Positions 1 to 14,500 of a stretch of DNA of 64,000 bases are shown here, piece after piece. Numbering within the stretch: position 1 is the first letter of the stretch; every line of letters starts with the position of its first letter. The DNA is from Luscinia megarhynchos. Lineage: Eukaryota; Chordata; Aves; Passeriformes; Turdidae. The stretch lies in assembly GCA_034336665.1 (NCBI GenBank), contig CM067592.1, positions 40,537,735-40,601,734 of the forward strand, written 5' to 3'. A program made the position numbers and the translations under genes. The notes beneath the pieces are model-generated. The model was given only the letters and a program-made list of their open reading frames with translations. It had not been told where the DNA came from and searched no databases.

Positions 1-224
1 TGGAAAGTATTGGATTTTCCCTGTGTGATGAAGGAGCACAGCATTTTTGAGTTTTAGGGTTGTGGAATCAATGCAAAAATTCAGTAAAAATACACATGCA
101 AGCTGTTTCAGTAGTTCTTTCATTTAAAATACAGAAAGTCATTGCTTTCCACCTAGTCCATCTCAACTGTGCTCTCTGAAACTGTCCACTTCTTTGTTTT
201 TAATGTTTAGAGTCCAATAATGAA

Positions 225-438
225 CTCCCTTCTCTCCCTCCTTCCTTCCTTCCTTCCTTCCTTCCTTCCTTCCTTCCTTCCTTCCTTCCTTCCTTCCTTC
301 CTTCCTTCCTTCCTTCCTTCCTTCCTTCCTTCCTCTTCCTTCCTTCCTTCCTTCCTTCCTTCCTTCCTTCCTTCCTTCCTTCCTTCCTTCCTTCCTTCCC
401 TCCTTCCCTCCTTCCCTCCTTCCCTCCTTCCCTCCTTC
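225..438. repeat. (TTCC)n microsatellite, pure pyrimidine tract
   Basis: A 214-bp run contains only C and T on the + strand. It is mostly TTCC units, with one short interruption near 333-338 and a change to CCCTCCTT-type units from about 397 to 436. Long apparent reading frames cross it on both strands (Lys/Glu/Gly/Arg-rich or Pro/Ser/Phe/Leu-rich). These are translation artefacts of the repeat, not genes. Confidence 0.97.
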
Positions 439-3400
439 ACATCTTCTGAGTTGCTTCACATAACTCAACCTGATGGCTTACATGATGAACAGCATCTTAT
501 TTTCTTGTGAAATTTTCTATTGTTCAAGATAGCCTTTTTTCTATTTTGACTAACATATGCAATTTCTAATTATTTGCTTTAAATTTATTATACATGTGTT
601 TAATTAATATGTCGAAGTAATATTAATATGCTATTATTATTTATAATATATAATTAGTATATAATATGATTAACATATTAGAAATATAATATTATCAAGT
701 TCAACTTAGTGCAAAAATATGTTCTTCCACTGCTGTCAATATGAAGAGACACTATTGCAAAAATGAGCTTGCAGGCGGAAAATAAGAAAATTATGCTAAC
801 TCCTTTTTACTTTATGAGTAGCTGGAATAACCCTCACAACCCTGACACTGTGAAGTAATTGTGCAGACAGAGCACTTCAGCCCAGAAGGAGAAGTTCACA
901 GGGGCAAGATTATGCTCAAAACTCTGAGAATGCTTTTAAATTTGCATTAGTCAAAAAACCAGAGGTGTTGTACAAGTCCAGCTTCATTGCAGCATAGTGT
1001 TTCCTGTCTGCTTTGAAATGTTTCACTTCCTTTTGTGAAGCACCCAGACACTATTACTTTTTTTTTTTTTCTAAATTCACAGAGTAAGCGAGGGGACAAG
1101 GGAAGGACGGGGTGTTTGTGCTGTGAAAGAGGTGACTTGTGGACCTCTTTTTTGTGGCACTTCTCTTGTTCTTAGGGCCTTGGGAGTAGGAGAAGAGAGT
1201 GCTAGTTGGAGATACTGCTCATGACTGAAAGAGTGGCTCACGCACCCTCCTCATGTGTGTTAGTACTGAAAAAACAAAGTGATCGAAAAGTGTTCTTAGT
1301 GTCTTGTTTTTCTTGGTGCATATACATTGATATACATCTTCTGTACCATATACAAATGATGTAATGTATTCTGCAAAGCCCAGGGAAACAAAGACACTAA
1401 CTTCTGTGTACCTTGGGTACACAGACCAAGATCTCTTGCCCTTATTTGAGTAAGTGCACAAAAACTCACTTGCTAAGATAACTGATTAAAAAAATATCTT
1501 TCATAGTTTTTCCTCCCTGCTTTGTAGAAAGGCATGCAGACTGAGAAAATCAATTAACTTCATAGAAATATTGCTATGTAGTACCATCTTCTTTTGTAAT
1601 TTCTTTATCTAACTAAACACAAATGCAGATTTTCACTATATTCATATGTATGTTGAAAAATACAAATATTTTTAGTTATTAGATAAAAATTTTAACATAT
1701 GACACCTCAATGCAAACACATTGGTCCTATCAGTGCATTCCCAGCCTTGCACTATGTACTTAACATCTGCTAGACTCCATTTAAGTTATTATTGTCCATA
1801 TGGTATGGCCGTGAAAGAATGACAGATCAGTGATGCAACTGCTTGCAGTAGCTGCTGATGCTTGTAAACTGTTCACTCAGTGAAAGCAAGAGATAAATGA
1901 TTATTCAGAATCATGTTACCAAGAACAAATCTCCTCACTGAGCACCAGGCTAATTAATTTTCTAGAGTATTAATTACGTAGCTTTGCCTGTGGTGCTCTG
2001 CTGCAATGCAGTGCAGACTGTCTTGCTGTAGTAGGCAAGAAGAGCTGAGCAGGGGGAGAAGCTAATTCTAAATAAGTGTAAAATCTGCTTTTTGACGTGG
2101 GCAGGTGCCACAAACTTCTGATGCCAAACTGCTAAGTAAGGCTGTGCTAAAACTGCAGCTCTTGACTACATGAAAGCAGAGATGTTATATTAATTTCTGA
2201 TATTCTGGAACCTGTATAAGTCCTGTCACCATCTTTCCACCTGCCTCTTGGTCTTGAAAGTATATACAGAATTTCCTTGGCTAATGATTTACTATGCAAA
2301 CAAAGTATATTCCTCTAAGCATATTGCTTTCTGGGTTCTATGAGGTGTTTTTTTCTCTTTTTATTAGATATGGTCAGGAATTTTTTAAAGCAAAAATCAT
2401 TACACTCAACGTCATTCTGCCAAAATGCTTTACTACTTTTGGAAAGAGATACAGAAATTTTAGCAAAACAAGACTATCAAGAGAAATTTTCAGCTGGAAC
2501 CAAAGAGAATGAAAGTTCTCTATTCCTTGGTTTTAAACTGCAGGAAAAAATACTTTCCCAGAGCTTATGGTTTCAGATAGACAGAGTGACCCTCTGTACA
2601 TTGGTCTTCTCCATCCCCATACCTACCCATGAAAGGATTGGATATTTCCAGCTTGGTTATTTTTGCTTTCCAGAAGATTTTAACTCCATCCCAAAGAAGG
2701 ACTACAACATCAGAAAAAAAATAATAAAAAAAAACCAAACAGAAAAAACAAACCTCAAACCCAGAAACCCAAAATCCTTTTTTTTTTTTTTGTTTTAACC
2801 AAGCAAGTAAACCGCTAAAGTTCCACATCTACCTAGGAATGCAGAAATTAAAAAAAAAAAGTAACATTTGTAAACTCTATGCCCTAATATCACCTCCAGT
2901 TATTCTCTTTCCCAGCTGAATAATTCTGAACACCTCAGCCTTTTTTTGTAACTTTGAAACTTTTGTTCTTGTTGCATGTCTAGTGGACTGAACCAAATTA
3001 GTTCAGGCAAACTTTTGGGGCACTAATTTTATATAAAAAATCTGTAATACACTTTTTTTTTTTTTTTTTTTTTTTTAATTTTTACTATCTACTTAACAAT
3101 TTCTGTGTTGCACTGTCCACACAAAGGGAAGATATTTTTTCCTGAATCATTACTGTTACCTTAGCACTTAGTACCCTGAGCAAAACATTTCCTCCAACGT
3201 ACAACTTTCATCAGTACTAAATGTCATCTGTCATTATGCTGTCTCTATATTTAGCTTCAAAGCAAGACTCTGAAATTCTGGCTAATTATCTTTAGTCCTG
3301 TTTACACAAAATAACTTCTAGATCTGTAAATTCTGACACTTTTCATTGTTTTTCCTAGCTACTGATGGATCTCCCAATATGACAATCTTAGCACTACCCT

Positions 3401-4365
3401 GATGCACTTTTACCACCCTGCCTCCAGTATATGTGTTCATCTCATTGCCTCTTCTAAGGGGCATTTGGAAAATAAGTTTTTTGGACAATCTACTGTCCTA
3501 ATCTGGATAATAAACAAAATCACTTTGATCTCTGTCATACATAGATTATACTGTGGGTGTTCAAGCTACTTTCATAATTTCTTTAGAACAGTGTTTTAAA
3601 GACCTCTAAGGCCATTTACAAACCTATCTCAAGAAGCAGAGGTTGCTCATAGGAGAAGTCACCATGTGGGCAGTCCTTTCCACAAGTGACAGTGGCAGGC
3701 TGTGAATCCAGTGGATTACCAGCCTGTCCAGTTACACCTGTGCATGGCGTGGGATTCTCATGGGTCCCACAGGTGCACAGAGGCCCCGAGCCTCAGGAAC
3801 AGAGCTGAGCTTGGACCTGCAAAGCGGGGTCTGCCAGATGATAGGAATAGAAAAGGAGACCTGGAAAGATGGTAGGTTCTCAGGCCTCTGGGGTGGCTGG
3901 CCTCTGTGTGCCCTCCACATCTCTGTGCCCCAGAAACCTCCATTGCTGCAGCAGCAGGATTTGTCTTTCCAGGAGACCAGAGGTCTGTGTGTGCAGTGGC
4001 AGCACACTTGGAGGGTTTGGGCCAGCTGGACTGGGCCAGTCCGGTGTTGCATTTGATTGTGCTGGTGATGCCAAGACACAGGTGAAGGTGGGTTTTCAAC
4101 ATCCTCTATTTCATCCTGTTTATTGTCCTTACTCTCCTGCAAAAAATTCCTCTAAGTGTTTGGTGCTAAGAGCAGCATGTGACCCAGGCTGACACAGAGC
4201 ACATAGCTGTGGGGAATGAAATGGCTGTCTGGAGATGGGCCATCCTGACTGCTGGAATTGTCTTTGGCCCATGACACCTTTGCTGGCACTGGCAGCTCCA
4301 CCAGCAGCAGCTGCCACCTCCAGCGTCTCCGCCTGGCTTGTGCAACAAGCCCTGGGACACCTGGG
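439..4365. other. Unique non-coding DNA
   Basis: No gene is recognised here. A very AT-rich patch lies at about 545-705. A/C-rich low-complexity sequence lies at about 2720-2790, and a run of 24 T residues at 3053-3076. An open frame of 152 codons (2340-2798, +) ends in low-complexity sequence and resembles no family I know. The part from about 3700 to 4365 is clearly more GC-rich than its surroundings and adjoins LTR-A. It may be an old repeat, but I cannot assign it. Confidence 0.6.
3053..3076. repeat. Poly(T) run
   Basis: There are 24 consecutive T residues. This could be the tail of a minus-strand retroposed sequence or simple slippage. No target-site duplication was identified. Confidence 0.9.
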
Positions 4366-5728
4366 TGTCGCGGCGGGCTGGTTTTGCTCGGCGGAGGGGC
4401 GGGTCTGAGAGGAGGAGCGCGGGGCATGGAAGCGGAGGAGGGCTGTTTCCCCTGTGGAGCGTCCTCTGTGGGCTGAGGTGACCAATCGGAGGGCTGATTT
4501 GGTGGTTGACAGACTGGGTAACCAGTTAAAAAGTTATTTCACTTTCATAAATTACACCGGTAAAGTTAATCTGCCTCTTTTTACTCCCTTCGAAGAAGCG
4601 GGTTGCAGCTGTCCCGGTCCCCGTCCCGCCCGCCTCGCCGTGCGGCCTGGCCGGGCGCGGGTGGGGGAGCCACCAAGGCCCCCCTCCCCCTGATTTCAGC
4701 TGATGGCCCGGGGAAAGGGAAACCTTTGCTAAGATCCTAGTTTCCTCCAGTGTGGCCTCAGCTCAGCCGGGGCTCTGCCGCTGTTTTGGAAGCAGCCAGG
4801 GAGAGGAGAAGCCCCCAGCTGCCCACGCAGCTTGGGAAGTGCAGCTGGGCTCTGCAGTTTCATCCAGCCTCCTCCACACAGCCCATGCCCTGGCATGTTT
4901 CCAGCATGGCCTACCCAGCTCCTTCACCTTCTAGGTGCAATTTTAACCTTTCTAATGCCTTTATAAGACTGCAGATCTCCTGAGCTCCCCTGAATGAGAG
5001 GAATAAAGCAGGGAGTCTACTGAAGTCAGTGGAGTGAAAGCTAAGTTTCCAGATGGGAAGAGATTGAAGAGATGCCACTGATAATTTGGCTGAAAACCCT
5101 TTTTTGTGGGCTATGGGGGAATTGGACTACACTGAAATTCCTTTAAACTGTGGAAAACTACTTGGGGAGGGGTTAAAGTGCTTGAGGAAAAAGATCCTTT
5201 GCCCTGAGGGAATGGGGCTCTCTGTTCTGGAGACTGGAAATACGGACTAAGACATTTAATGGAAAAAGAGATTAAGAGAATTTTGTCTTTGAACAGCTTG
5301 TCCTTAAAAGTAATACCCCATGTGTGTGGCATAACCCATAATACAGCTCTGCAAAGACTGTGAAGATGGGAGGAAGTCCCACAATTTGCAAATTTTCCCT
5401 GGGCGGATGCAAATTGTGAAAGTGAAGACACCTCCTATGCCTAAGCCAAAATAGGAAGTTTTCTCTCTAGAGTGAACTGAAATGATTATTTAAGTGGAAA
5501 ACTGACTGAAGTGTTCTCTGTATGTTAAGAAATGTGGAAGGTGAGGCAGGGGGTAGGAGGGAATGATCTGGAAATCTTATTCTGAATTTTTTTTTTCCTG
5601 TGTTATTAGTAAATTTCTTCTATATGTCCTTTTAAGTTCTAGGCCTGCCTCGTTTTTGCTCCTAAATCCTATCTCTGAAAGAAATTGAATGTATTAAAAT
5701 TGGCAAACCCAAATCAAACCAAGATGCA
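4366..5728 (+). mobile_element. Old solo LTR (LTR-A), same family as LTR-B
   Basis: This block aligns over most of its length with 32809-33991, in the same orientation. Shared landmarks include a CCAAT-containing segment near 4482, the GAATGAGA..GAATAAAGCA stretch near 4991-5009, the TGAACTGAAATGATTATTT stretch near 5473, and the end segment with AAATTGGCAAA-like sequence near 5697. The 5' third is GC-rich and the rest AT-rich, as in LTRs of large avian ERVs. The probable poly(A) signal position near 5610 reads AGTAAA instead of AATAAA. No internal retroviral sequence adjoins it, so it is probably a solo LTR left by LTR-LTR recombination. The 5' boundary is uncertain by about 15 bp and no clear target-site duplication is seen. 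By eye it is about 75-80% identical to LTR-B, hence old. Confidence 0.72.
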
Positions 5729-8481
5729 TGGCATCACCAGAGCTGTTGTTTTTGCAAAAGCGCTCCTTCTCCAGAAATCTCCACAGCTGTGGGCCTGGCA
5801 ATGTTGCTGTACCCTTTAGAGGACTCATGAAAAGCAGCCATAGAAGTTAACTTAAGAGTATATAAAAATTTGAAACCAGCCTCCATATTTATTTTCAGGA
5901 GTGCATATAAAATAGTATGTCTTGTAATCTGTTGATAGATTTTCAAAAGCAAGAGGGGAAAAAAAGCCTAGAATCTATCCCCCCCATCCCCCGCCCCCGA
6001 ACTCACCAGGACATGCTGGTTTATTCTTCTGGTGATAGTCAACTGAAAAGGATGTGCAAAATGTTGGAATGAAGTGATTCAAAAGGACTGGATAATACAA
6101 GTTGGAAAGATTTAACTGATTTACAAATCCAAAGCCTAGAAGCAGTTCCACCTAGAAGCTAGCTTTTCATTGCAGCAAAATAAATTGATCTGTCCTATAG
6201 GTAACAAGTTAATTTAAATATAGAATATGGGGTCTTTAAAAATTGCTCACTTTCCCCCTCTGACAATTCAATCCAGCTCAAAATAATAGATTAATTTATT
6301 GTGTGTTTTCATCTCTTGTTACTGATTGCTTCCTGTTAAATATTTTATTAAATAAATAACAGTTAAAAAAAAAGCCTGCATGTGGTTTGATAGGATATCT
6401 CTGTATAGTATTAATTGTTCATCATCCTTTATCTTCCAGATGGTTTTTACAAATTGCAATAACCAATCTCCGAAACTCAAACTAAAGTATTACTTATTTT
6501 GGATAAAAGGAAATGGAGAGATTAATGCTCCCAGATTTATTTTTTATTTTGTTTTGTTTTGTTTTTTTCACAGACTCAGATTAGGGTTTTGGCAAGGCCA
6601 CATCATGCCCACTTAATCGTGTTTTGTCTTGAATCAGGTCCTCAAGCATGCATGGAAAGCTTGCATTTCACCCAGTGATCACTTTCACAGTGGTCTGTGG
6701 TAATTTAGCAAGTACTTAGGAAAGACCTTAATTATCTCAGCATTCTGCTTATTCTTTGGGACAGTAGCCCATAAGCAGCATAAGGGGTGAACAAAGAACA
6801 GTATTGTTGCTCTTGGGGAGCACGAATTCAAGGCTAATAGACACAGAAGGTAGAGCAATGCCTCTGAAAGCAAAGCAGTTTGCAGGGCATTGAACATGGT
6901 ACATTTCTTCCAAAGCTAGTTACAGTCTGTGTGGTTGTTCCTGCAGGTTGGTGGCTTGCAGAGCTGATCAGAAATGGTACTTCTATCCCACAAGAATGTT
7001 GGCAGCTTCAAACCCAGTTGTTTCAAATCCAATAGTTTTGAGATAAAAAAACAACAACAAAACCAAACCAAGCCAAATAAAAACCCAAAAAGGTTGGAAA
7101 CATTTTCAAGTTTAAAGTTCCTAACTTTTTTTTTTGATATCTTGAAATGACCATTAACACCCGGTAGTTGCCTTCTGTTTCCTAATTTTGGATGATATAG
7201 ATCATAACAAATTTCTAGTCATGAGGACCTTCATGCCACTCTAAAAAGAATAGAAGAGATTGTGATGCAGCTAGGCATGAAGATACTAATCCTGGCCCAG
7301 CTGGTTGTAGTTCAAGAGGCCAAAGCAGTGCCTAAGGCTGAAGAGCTGAGCATCTGCTTTGGATTAAGAAAATGGAGTGGAGCTGTGAGTGGAGTGGGGC
7401 CAAGGAGAAGCAGTAAGGAACAGTCTGGCATGAAGGAAGGAGTGGTGATGAAGACAGTGAGCATCTAGAATAAATTAGAAGTGATGTTTGGGCCATTCCA
7501 GGTGTCTACTTTCATACTTAATCTCAAACACTGTAAAGATTCTCAAATGTGGTGGGATTTTTAAACGAGAAATGTCACAGTCCAAGGGGCTAGAAAGTAT
7601 TTTTCCCTGCAAAAAAAAGGACAAGGCAAATACATGTCTTTTTCCTATCTCACAAAATATTTCTGTTTTCATAATGGGCCCCAGGAAGCACATGCAGTGC
7701 AGAGCTGCCAGCCACTACCTTCTGCAGAGCAATTTCAGTAAGAGCTATTAACATAGCTACCTTTGCTCTGCGTCCCTCTGTCCACCACCTGCCTGCACGC
7801 TCATTCCTTCCTGAGAGCTCATATAGATTTGTTACTGAAAGGGGGAGAAAAATTGAAACTTTCATTCCATGAGGAATTTCAAGTAAGAAACGCTGTGTCT
7901 GCATCACCAGCCCTGGATTGTTGCATGTACTGTGTGGAGTAACATGTGTCAAGTTTTAGTAAGGCTCAGAGCAGGGTATGGCCAGCACTTGGGGAGATTT
8001 AATTTATTGTTCAGTGGAACGAATGCTATTGTGCAGCGACAGCTGGTGCACTGAATGACATGCAGTGACTGCCTGGCTGACTTGCAACAATAATACCCAG
8101 AGAGGCTTGCACATCAGGCTGCCTTGGAGGGAATGCAGAGGAGGAATCTGAGAAAAGCTGTTTACTAGTTCAGGCCTGGCTTATGAACCACTTGTTCCAA
8201 TGCTGAGCCACCAGTACATAGTGAAAAAGTGAAATGTCCATGTGCTTGAGTAGAGCAGACTTTAGCTTTAATTCTGTCTTCTTCCAGTAGGTGTTTCTCT
8301 CCTCTCACTGATCAAACTACAGAACCAGTGAATATGAACAGGCAAAAATGAGTGCGTGCTTCAGGCTGCAAAATGGTTGACAAGTTTATGTTTGGAATTC
8401 TCTTCTACAGAGGTATTTTTACTACCTTAGAACTAGTATCTGGAATATTTAGGTATCGTGTAAGAAAGTTACTGTTGTTCT
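5729..8481. other. Unique non-coding DNA
   Basis: AT-rich sequence with scattered short open frames (up to 100 codons) that resemble nothing I know. There are short homopolymer runs and an A/C-rich patch at about 7047-7092. No repeat family is recognised. Confidence 0.6.
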
Positions 8482-8593
8482 TTACACGGTTTCTAAAAGG
8501 CTTAACCCTGGATAGATATTTTACTTATACATAACTGTTACACGGTTTCTAAAAGGCTTAATCCTGGATAGATACTTTACTTATACATAACTG
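8482..8593. repeat. 56-bp tandem duplication
   Basis: Two head-to-tail copies (8482-8537 and 8538-8593) begin TTACACGGTTTC and end ATACATAACTG. They differ at two positions, both C/T (ACCCTGG/ATCCTGG and GATATTTT/GATACTTT). Confidence 0.95.
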
Positions 8594-11500
8594 GTTTTTA
8601 TAGAAGGTCATGGTGAGATAAATCCGACAGCTGCATAGATTCAGATAAATTTACTTCTCAATGGTGATAGCTAAATAAGTTGAAAACCCCAAGTCTGGGC
8701 TGCAAGTTGCACTCTTTTTCTTCTGGGTGGACATAGAGTACATTCAGTATGTATCAAAGCAAAATTGATGAAACAATTCCCATGCCCTCATTTTGCATAA
8801 ATTGACTTTACTTCTGGGTAGGTAAACAGGTACATGTCTGATTTACAGGTTATGCAGAGAGCTGGGATAATGACCTTAATAATATTGCTCAGATGTTGTC
8901 AAATAACCAGGCCTTAGAAGTCCAGGTGATAGGTGAGTCAGGACTATGGCTGCACCCCTGGAATGGCTGGCAACAGCATTTCCACCTTCCTGCCATGTGG
9001 GGTAAAATAAGTTTATTGGTTGATCTGTGATGAAGCTCTTGTAGAACGACAAAAGCTGTTGTGCTGCAGCCAGTTCACCAGATCGAGCATGAGTGTGGCT
9101 GCAGCTCTGCACTCCACACCTCCCTCTCTCACCTCTGTGGAACAGTTCTGCCTTTTCACTTCCTGTACTGAATAAAAATAAGGTGCAGCAGCTTCATTTT
9201 GATCTCCAAGTAACTGCTGGGAGCTGTCCTGGGAGAAGAGGGAATGCAGAGCACTTAAAGGAAGAGCATCACATATTGGGTAGAAGTATTTGTTTGGAAA
9301 TAATGCTAGGTGCTTTTCATGTGAACACCAATCACCTTAGATGCCCTTGGGGGCTACTGTGAGTTATCTTACTGTATGCTCTGGTTTAACTTTAAGAAAA
9401 GTTTGGTCTTTCTAAGAAGCAGCAGAGTTTCCACTGTTCAGTGTCAAAAGCACATTGATTTTTTTTCCACCTAGTGGAAGACATTGATTCTTAATAGGAG
9501 TGGCACTTTGCTGCATGCATATGCCAGGAAAAGTTGTTGCATTGTTTTAAATAGCCAAGGAAACCATCCTCAAAATAAACGAGAATAATTCAGGGCTCCT
9601 CCCCCATGTCTGCCAGCTGCACTTGCCTTGCCTTCAGATAATTCTTTCCTATTTCCTCGCTTTTGGACTTCTGTTTTGCAAAACACACAGGCTTGAATGT
9701 GCCTCAGTTACAAACTTAACAGAATTGACTGAATTTGCAGATTATGAAATCAACTGTGCTACAGAATCAATAAAAAAAAGAGCCATCATGGGAGCTTCAC
9801 CATGACAAATGTGGCATACCTTCCAATGAGAAAGTTAATTTGATTCTTACTACTGTAATATACAGCAAAAGTTTTCCTAATATGAAAAGAAAGTTAAGCT
9901 TTTGTCTTCTGCACAGCTTTATCATTCTGCAAACAAGTGATGCTTTTTATAAGGACCTGTGAATATTTCACGCATATGCATGTTTCTCTTGATGAACTGT
10001 AAATTTTGGTAACATAATTTCTATATATTCCAATTATTATCCATTTGTTACACACTTGTCATTGCTCAAGTGAACATGAAAGAGTATTGAAATTCCTGCA
10101 GGAGAGGTATATTTTCTGTCCAGCATCATGCAGATATCTCAGAAAAATTATTTTAATGGACTTGGCTCTTCCATCTGCTATGCCATCTTTCCTACACCTT
10201 CTTTTGTCATATGCCATTCTGCTACAATATGCAACTGAGAAAGAATACCACACTAGAGAAATATCAACAAATGTAGATGGAAATTCAGAAGAAAATATTT
10301 CCAAGGATAGTGTACAGTGTACTATGATTAGCATTGGTGACAGTATGGCAGATTATGTAGATTACACACATAAGGCCAGTATCAATAAAAAACAGAATAT
10401 TACAAAATCAATTTCTCTTCCCTCTCCATGCATACCAGAAGTATAGTCTTCTGAGATTTGTTGCTCTACTTACTGAGTAATTTTGGGAATAGTTTTTAGA
10501 TAATGTGGGCAATTCGGCCTTTTTAGCAGACAGAGTATAATCCAGGACTTCAGTTTCCTTTTCAAAACCTCCTCTAAGTTGTTTACAGAGCAGAGAGCAA
10601 AAACTGGTGATGGCAGTGCCTGAAGGCAATCTGCTGGCAGTAAAAGATAGGATCAATGTTTAATGTGCATGCAGCAGCAAAAAGTATTGCCTGTTCCTTA
10701 TGCCATTAGGCTCTACCAGCTGCTTTCCAGCTCCTGCAGGGTGGCACTGCACTGGTCTGTCTGTGTTTTTACCTCTGAATCCCTTCTGACAGCCCTGGCT
10801 GGATGACACTGCTGCAATAAAGGGGTTTGGTGCTTGGAGCACCTTTCTTCTGTGCATTTGTCTGCTTCCCATTTCCCTTCACAGCTACTGGATGTTGTCT
10901 GCCTGTGGTGGTAGAGTTCCTCCCTCGCACTCCTCTCACACCACCTTGAGATCCCCACTACTTCTGCATTATATTAGTATTACTACAGACCATGATTTGT
11001 GAGCCACATTGAGAGGAATATTAAGGAGGAGAGGAGAAGGAGAGGAATATTAGTATCTTGTAGAAATAAAATACATTGCTACAGAAAAAATGTTTAACCT
11101 AAATCCTGTTAAAATCTTCAGAGAGAAGGAGGTTTGCACTACTTTTTACCTTTAGCATTGATGAAAACAGATATGTCCACATTACTGACTGGTGACTCAT
11201 GCATGCTTTGTGTTCAGGGTGAAAGGAAAAGGCTTTTGAGACAGGATCTTTTTTATCTGTATTTGCTCATCTCTAGCTTCATTTGCAAGTTATATGTTGG
11301 ATGATCATGCAAAATTGAACTTCATGTGAAGATTTAAACTTTCCTAGTGATTTAGTCATGAAAAGTATGCCTGTAAATGATGCTCTGAACAGTTTCACAA
11401 ACTGAGAGATGATAAAAAGTTTAGACTAAACTGAGCATTCTGAATAATTTTCTCAGCTCTATTCTGTACTGATTGCTGATTATGTTTTCAATGTGCAGGC

Positions 11501-14500
11501 CTTTGCACAGGTTATTTCCCACTCCAGTCTGAAGCACAGTGCTGGGCCTGTCCAAAGCCCTGCTTTCCTGCCTGTATTTCCCCTCTTGGGCAGCAGGATG
11601 ACCCAGAATGACCCTGGTGCTCGTGCTGGAGCTGGGACTGATGGCAGTGGCACAGGATTAAGGGCATGATCCTGGGCACAGGATTAAGGAAGGGACTGCA
11701 CTTTCTGCATTTTTTCATGAAGTGCCCACAAATTTCTAGGAGTGCCAAGCTCTGTGAAACTTGTTATTAAGTGAAAGGGCAGTATTTTGGAAACGATACA
11801 CACAATGCACTGCCAGACACAGATTAGGAGTGTTTTATCTCCTGTGAACATTTGTTAATGTTTAGCCTTTTCTATTAGAAGTGTTTCACAAAATAAAAAA
11901 AAAAAAATGTTTCTTGGAGGCCTCTATGGCTGCAGTGTTTTGGTCTTCAGTGTCCTAAGACTGCTAGTTTGTGAATGCCCTGCATCATTTACCTCTCATC
12001 ATTTACCAATACCTAGGGAGAAGGCTTTCCAGATTTACTTTCACAGGACAGTGCCCCATGGCTTTTATAATCAGTCTCACACTGACACTAGACTTTAGGT
12101 TTGCTTATTGCAGTGCACAATATAAGCAGGTGGCCTACTTTGGGTTTTGCTAAAGGCTTTTGTGTCCTGTGCAGAAGCTTGTAGATAGCTGAGGAAATCT
12201 GAGCTGGGAATATTATTGACAGTGGCTTTTATTGATATCAGAAGGCAATAGAATTATCTGACTAACAGAGAGCACAGATATGCCAGGCAATCTGGGAAAA
12301 GTAGGATCCTTAGTTTGGAAAGTTTAGTAGTAAAATACCTATACCATAAGATTAATTTTGGAGACTAGAGTGAGAAAATGCACACAAAGTGGAGAGATAA
12401 ACTCTTTTGGTATTTTTGGATGTAGATATAGATATTACCTGAGAGGAACTCAGTGATAATCTACTTTCTGATTCACATTATATACCTACATCAGCTAATC
12501 TGTGAAATCACTTTGGGTTTCTTTCTGCTTCCTGAGTCTCTTTGCTGCTGACAGGCATTGCTACAGAAGTTTAAATAAATCGCTACAAATGAATAGTCTT
12601 CACTCATGCATCTGAACTGAGAGCAAACAATATGAGAAAAATGAGCAACCAGTGAGTGTGCACACAGGGAAAAGAATATTTCATTTTATAAACAGAGTTT
12701 TCTGCCTGTTCTGTGTCACAGAAATGAAATGTATGTTGATATTGAACCTTTGCTGCCTTCTAGTGGCAGAAGGTTTGTTACAGAGCCATTGAAAGGGCTG
12801 TGTTACCAGACTTTGGTTCTGGGATGAAGATAAATTCCTTCTATGGAGACCTTTGTGATTATAGTGTACTCCAGCATAGATTTTTCTTTAAATATTTGAT
12901 TTAAAGAGAACAAGGAAGTAAACCTGGCAGTTCTTCACCAGATTTTCCCAGCCTATATGCAATTGCTTGGTTGTTGTTACTATTTGTGAGTTTTTGTTTT
13001 CTGAGAAACTAAAGTGTAGATAAGGAGGGTTCACCACTCTGATTGAAAGAAGGGAGGTGAGGTAGGAGAGGTGGCAGGTCTCTGAGATACTGAGCAACTG
13101 GAACTAATCCTGGACTGGTACTTCTTCTCAGCCTGTGTGTTCACTTAGCCTTTTCAGGTGTCTCACCCAATATTTGGGATGTTACCTTTCAAAAACTGAA
13201 AACTGGAAACTCTAATGAATATACCTACAGGTGCATCTGAAAACCCGTGATCTATATCAAGAGACACAGCCAAATGAGTAGGAACCCCTGAACACAGGAT
13301 ACCATTAATTATTTAAATACTGCTTAGTTATGAACCCAGAGGATTTTCTCTAGCATCACAAATTTGAGAAAGTAGTGAGTGAAGGGAAAAAACCTGTCCT
13401 TGCCACTTTGACCTTACAGCCTTCTCCTGGTACAGCCATAATATACATCATGTTTTACAGATTAAAAAGGACATTCCATTGCATCCTTGTAGCTTTATTC
13501 CGCAGTAGTATAAAAATATCAGTAAGAAACTAGAAAGTGAAGCTACACACAAACTCTATGAACATAGGCAAATAAAGATAACACTTTAGGGAAATGTGTG
13601 ATTTGCTGGTATTCGGTAAAGCAGGATCTTGCAAAGCACAAGAAGTATCACTGAAATTTTTTTTTACCATGTTTACTGAACAGTTACTCTTTGCCTGTGA
13701 GAACCTTACAGATAGAAAAAATCAAGGCCTGGATAAAGATTTTTACATCAGATAGTGTGTTGTTCTTCATAAAGAAATAATTCCTTCTGTTATAGGTCTC
13801 TGAAGGATGAAATGCTGCTGATGTATTTGATGCTAATATATTTGCTGACTCCTAATAAAAGTAATTTTATGACAGATTTCAAAATGGCCTCCTACCATGG
13901 CAAGACCACTTCACCTTCCTTATCCCAATCATGTCTTAAGAAATTCAGGCCTCTTCTGGGAAATCTTACTTTCAATGTTGGCTGGTTCGACATCTTTAGG
14001 GTTTGAACCCCAGTACTATTCCATGTTTCTGGTTACCTACTGGTTTTGGTTTGGAGGCAAATACTTTCTAAGTCCACAAACCAAGGTGTTTAGCTTGAGG
14101 AATGACAAATGATGAGGAAAAGTGGGTAGGTAGAAGGAAAACAAGTATCTTGCCCTGAAACTGATAAGGATGCAGCATTCTGGTGCTTTTTGTACATGTG
14201 TTTGCTTTTCCCACTGTTCTGAGGTATAAATCTCTGAGGAAATTTAATTTAACTTCTGAGGTAAAAAGACAAAAAGCCCATGGTAAGTATGCAGAAAATA
14301 TGACACCACTGCTAAAATGTTTGTTTACCTGAAAAAAATGTTGGGATATAAGGGACTTTTGTTCCATAAAAAAAAAGGTCCTGTATGTTGTAGGGCACAT
14401 TGTGCTACAGTTTCCTGATATTTAGGGAATAAGCTGCACTGAAGTCATTCATGTCACACAGACATTTTAGGAACCCAGAGAAAACACTTTTTTTGACAGG

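Noticed and set aside
163..510. Open frames of 77-101 codons across the (TTCC)n tract
   Set aside because: They exist only because a tetranucleotide repeat contains no stop codon; there is no independent coding signal.
2340..2798. 152-codon plus-strand frame
   Set aside because: It runs into A-rich and T-rich low-complexity sequence at its end and resembles no protein; likely chance.
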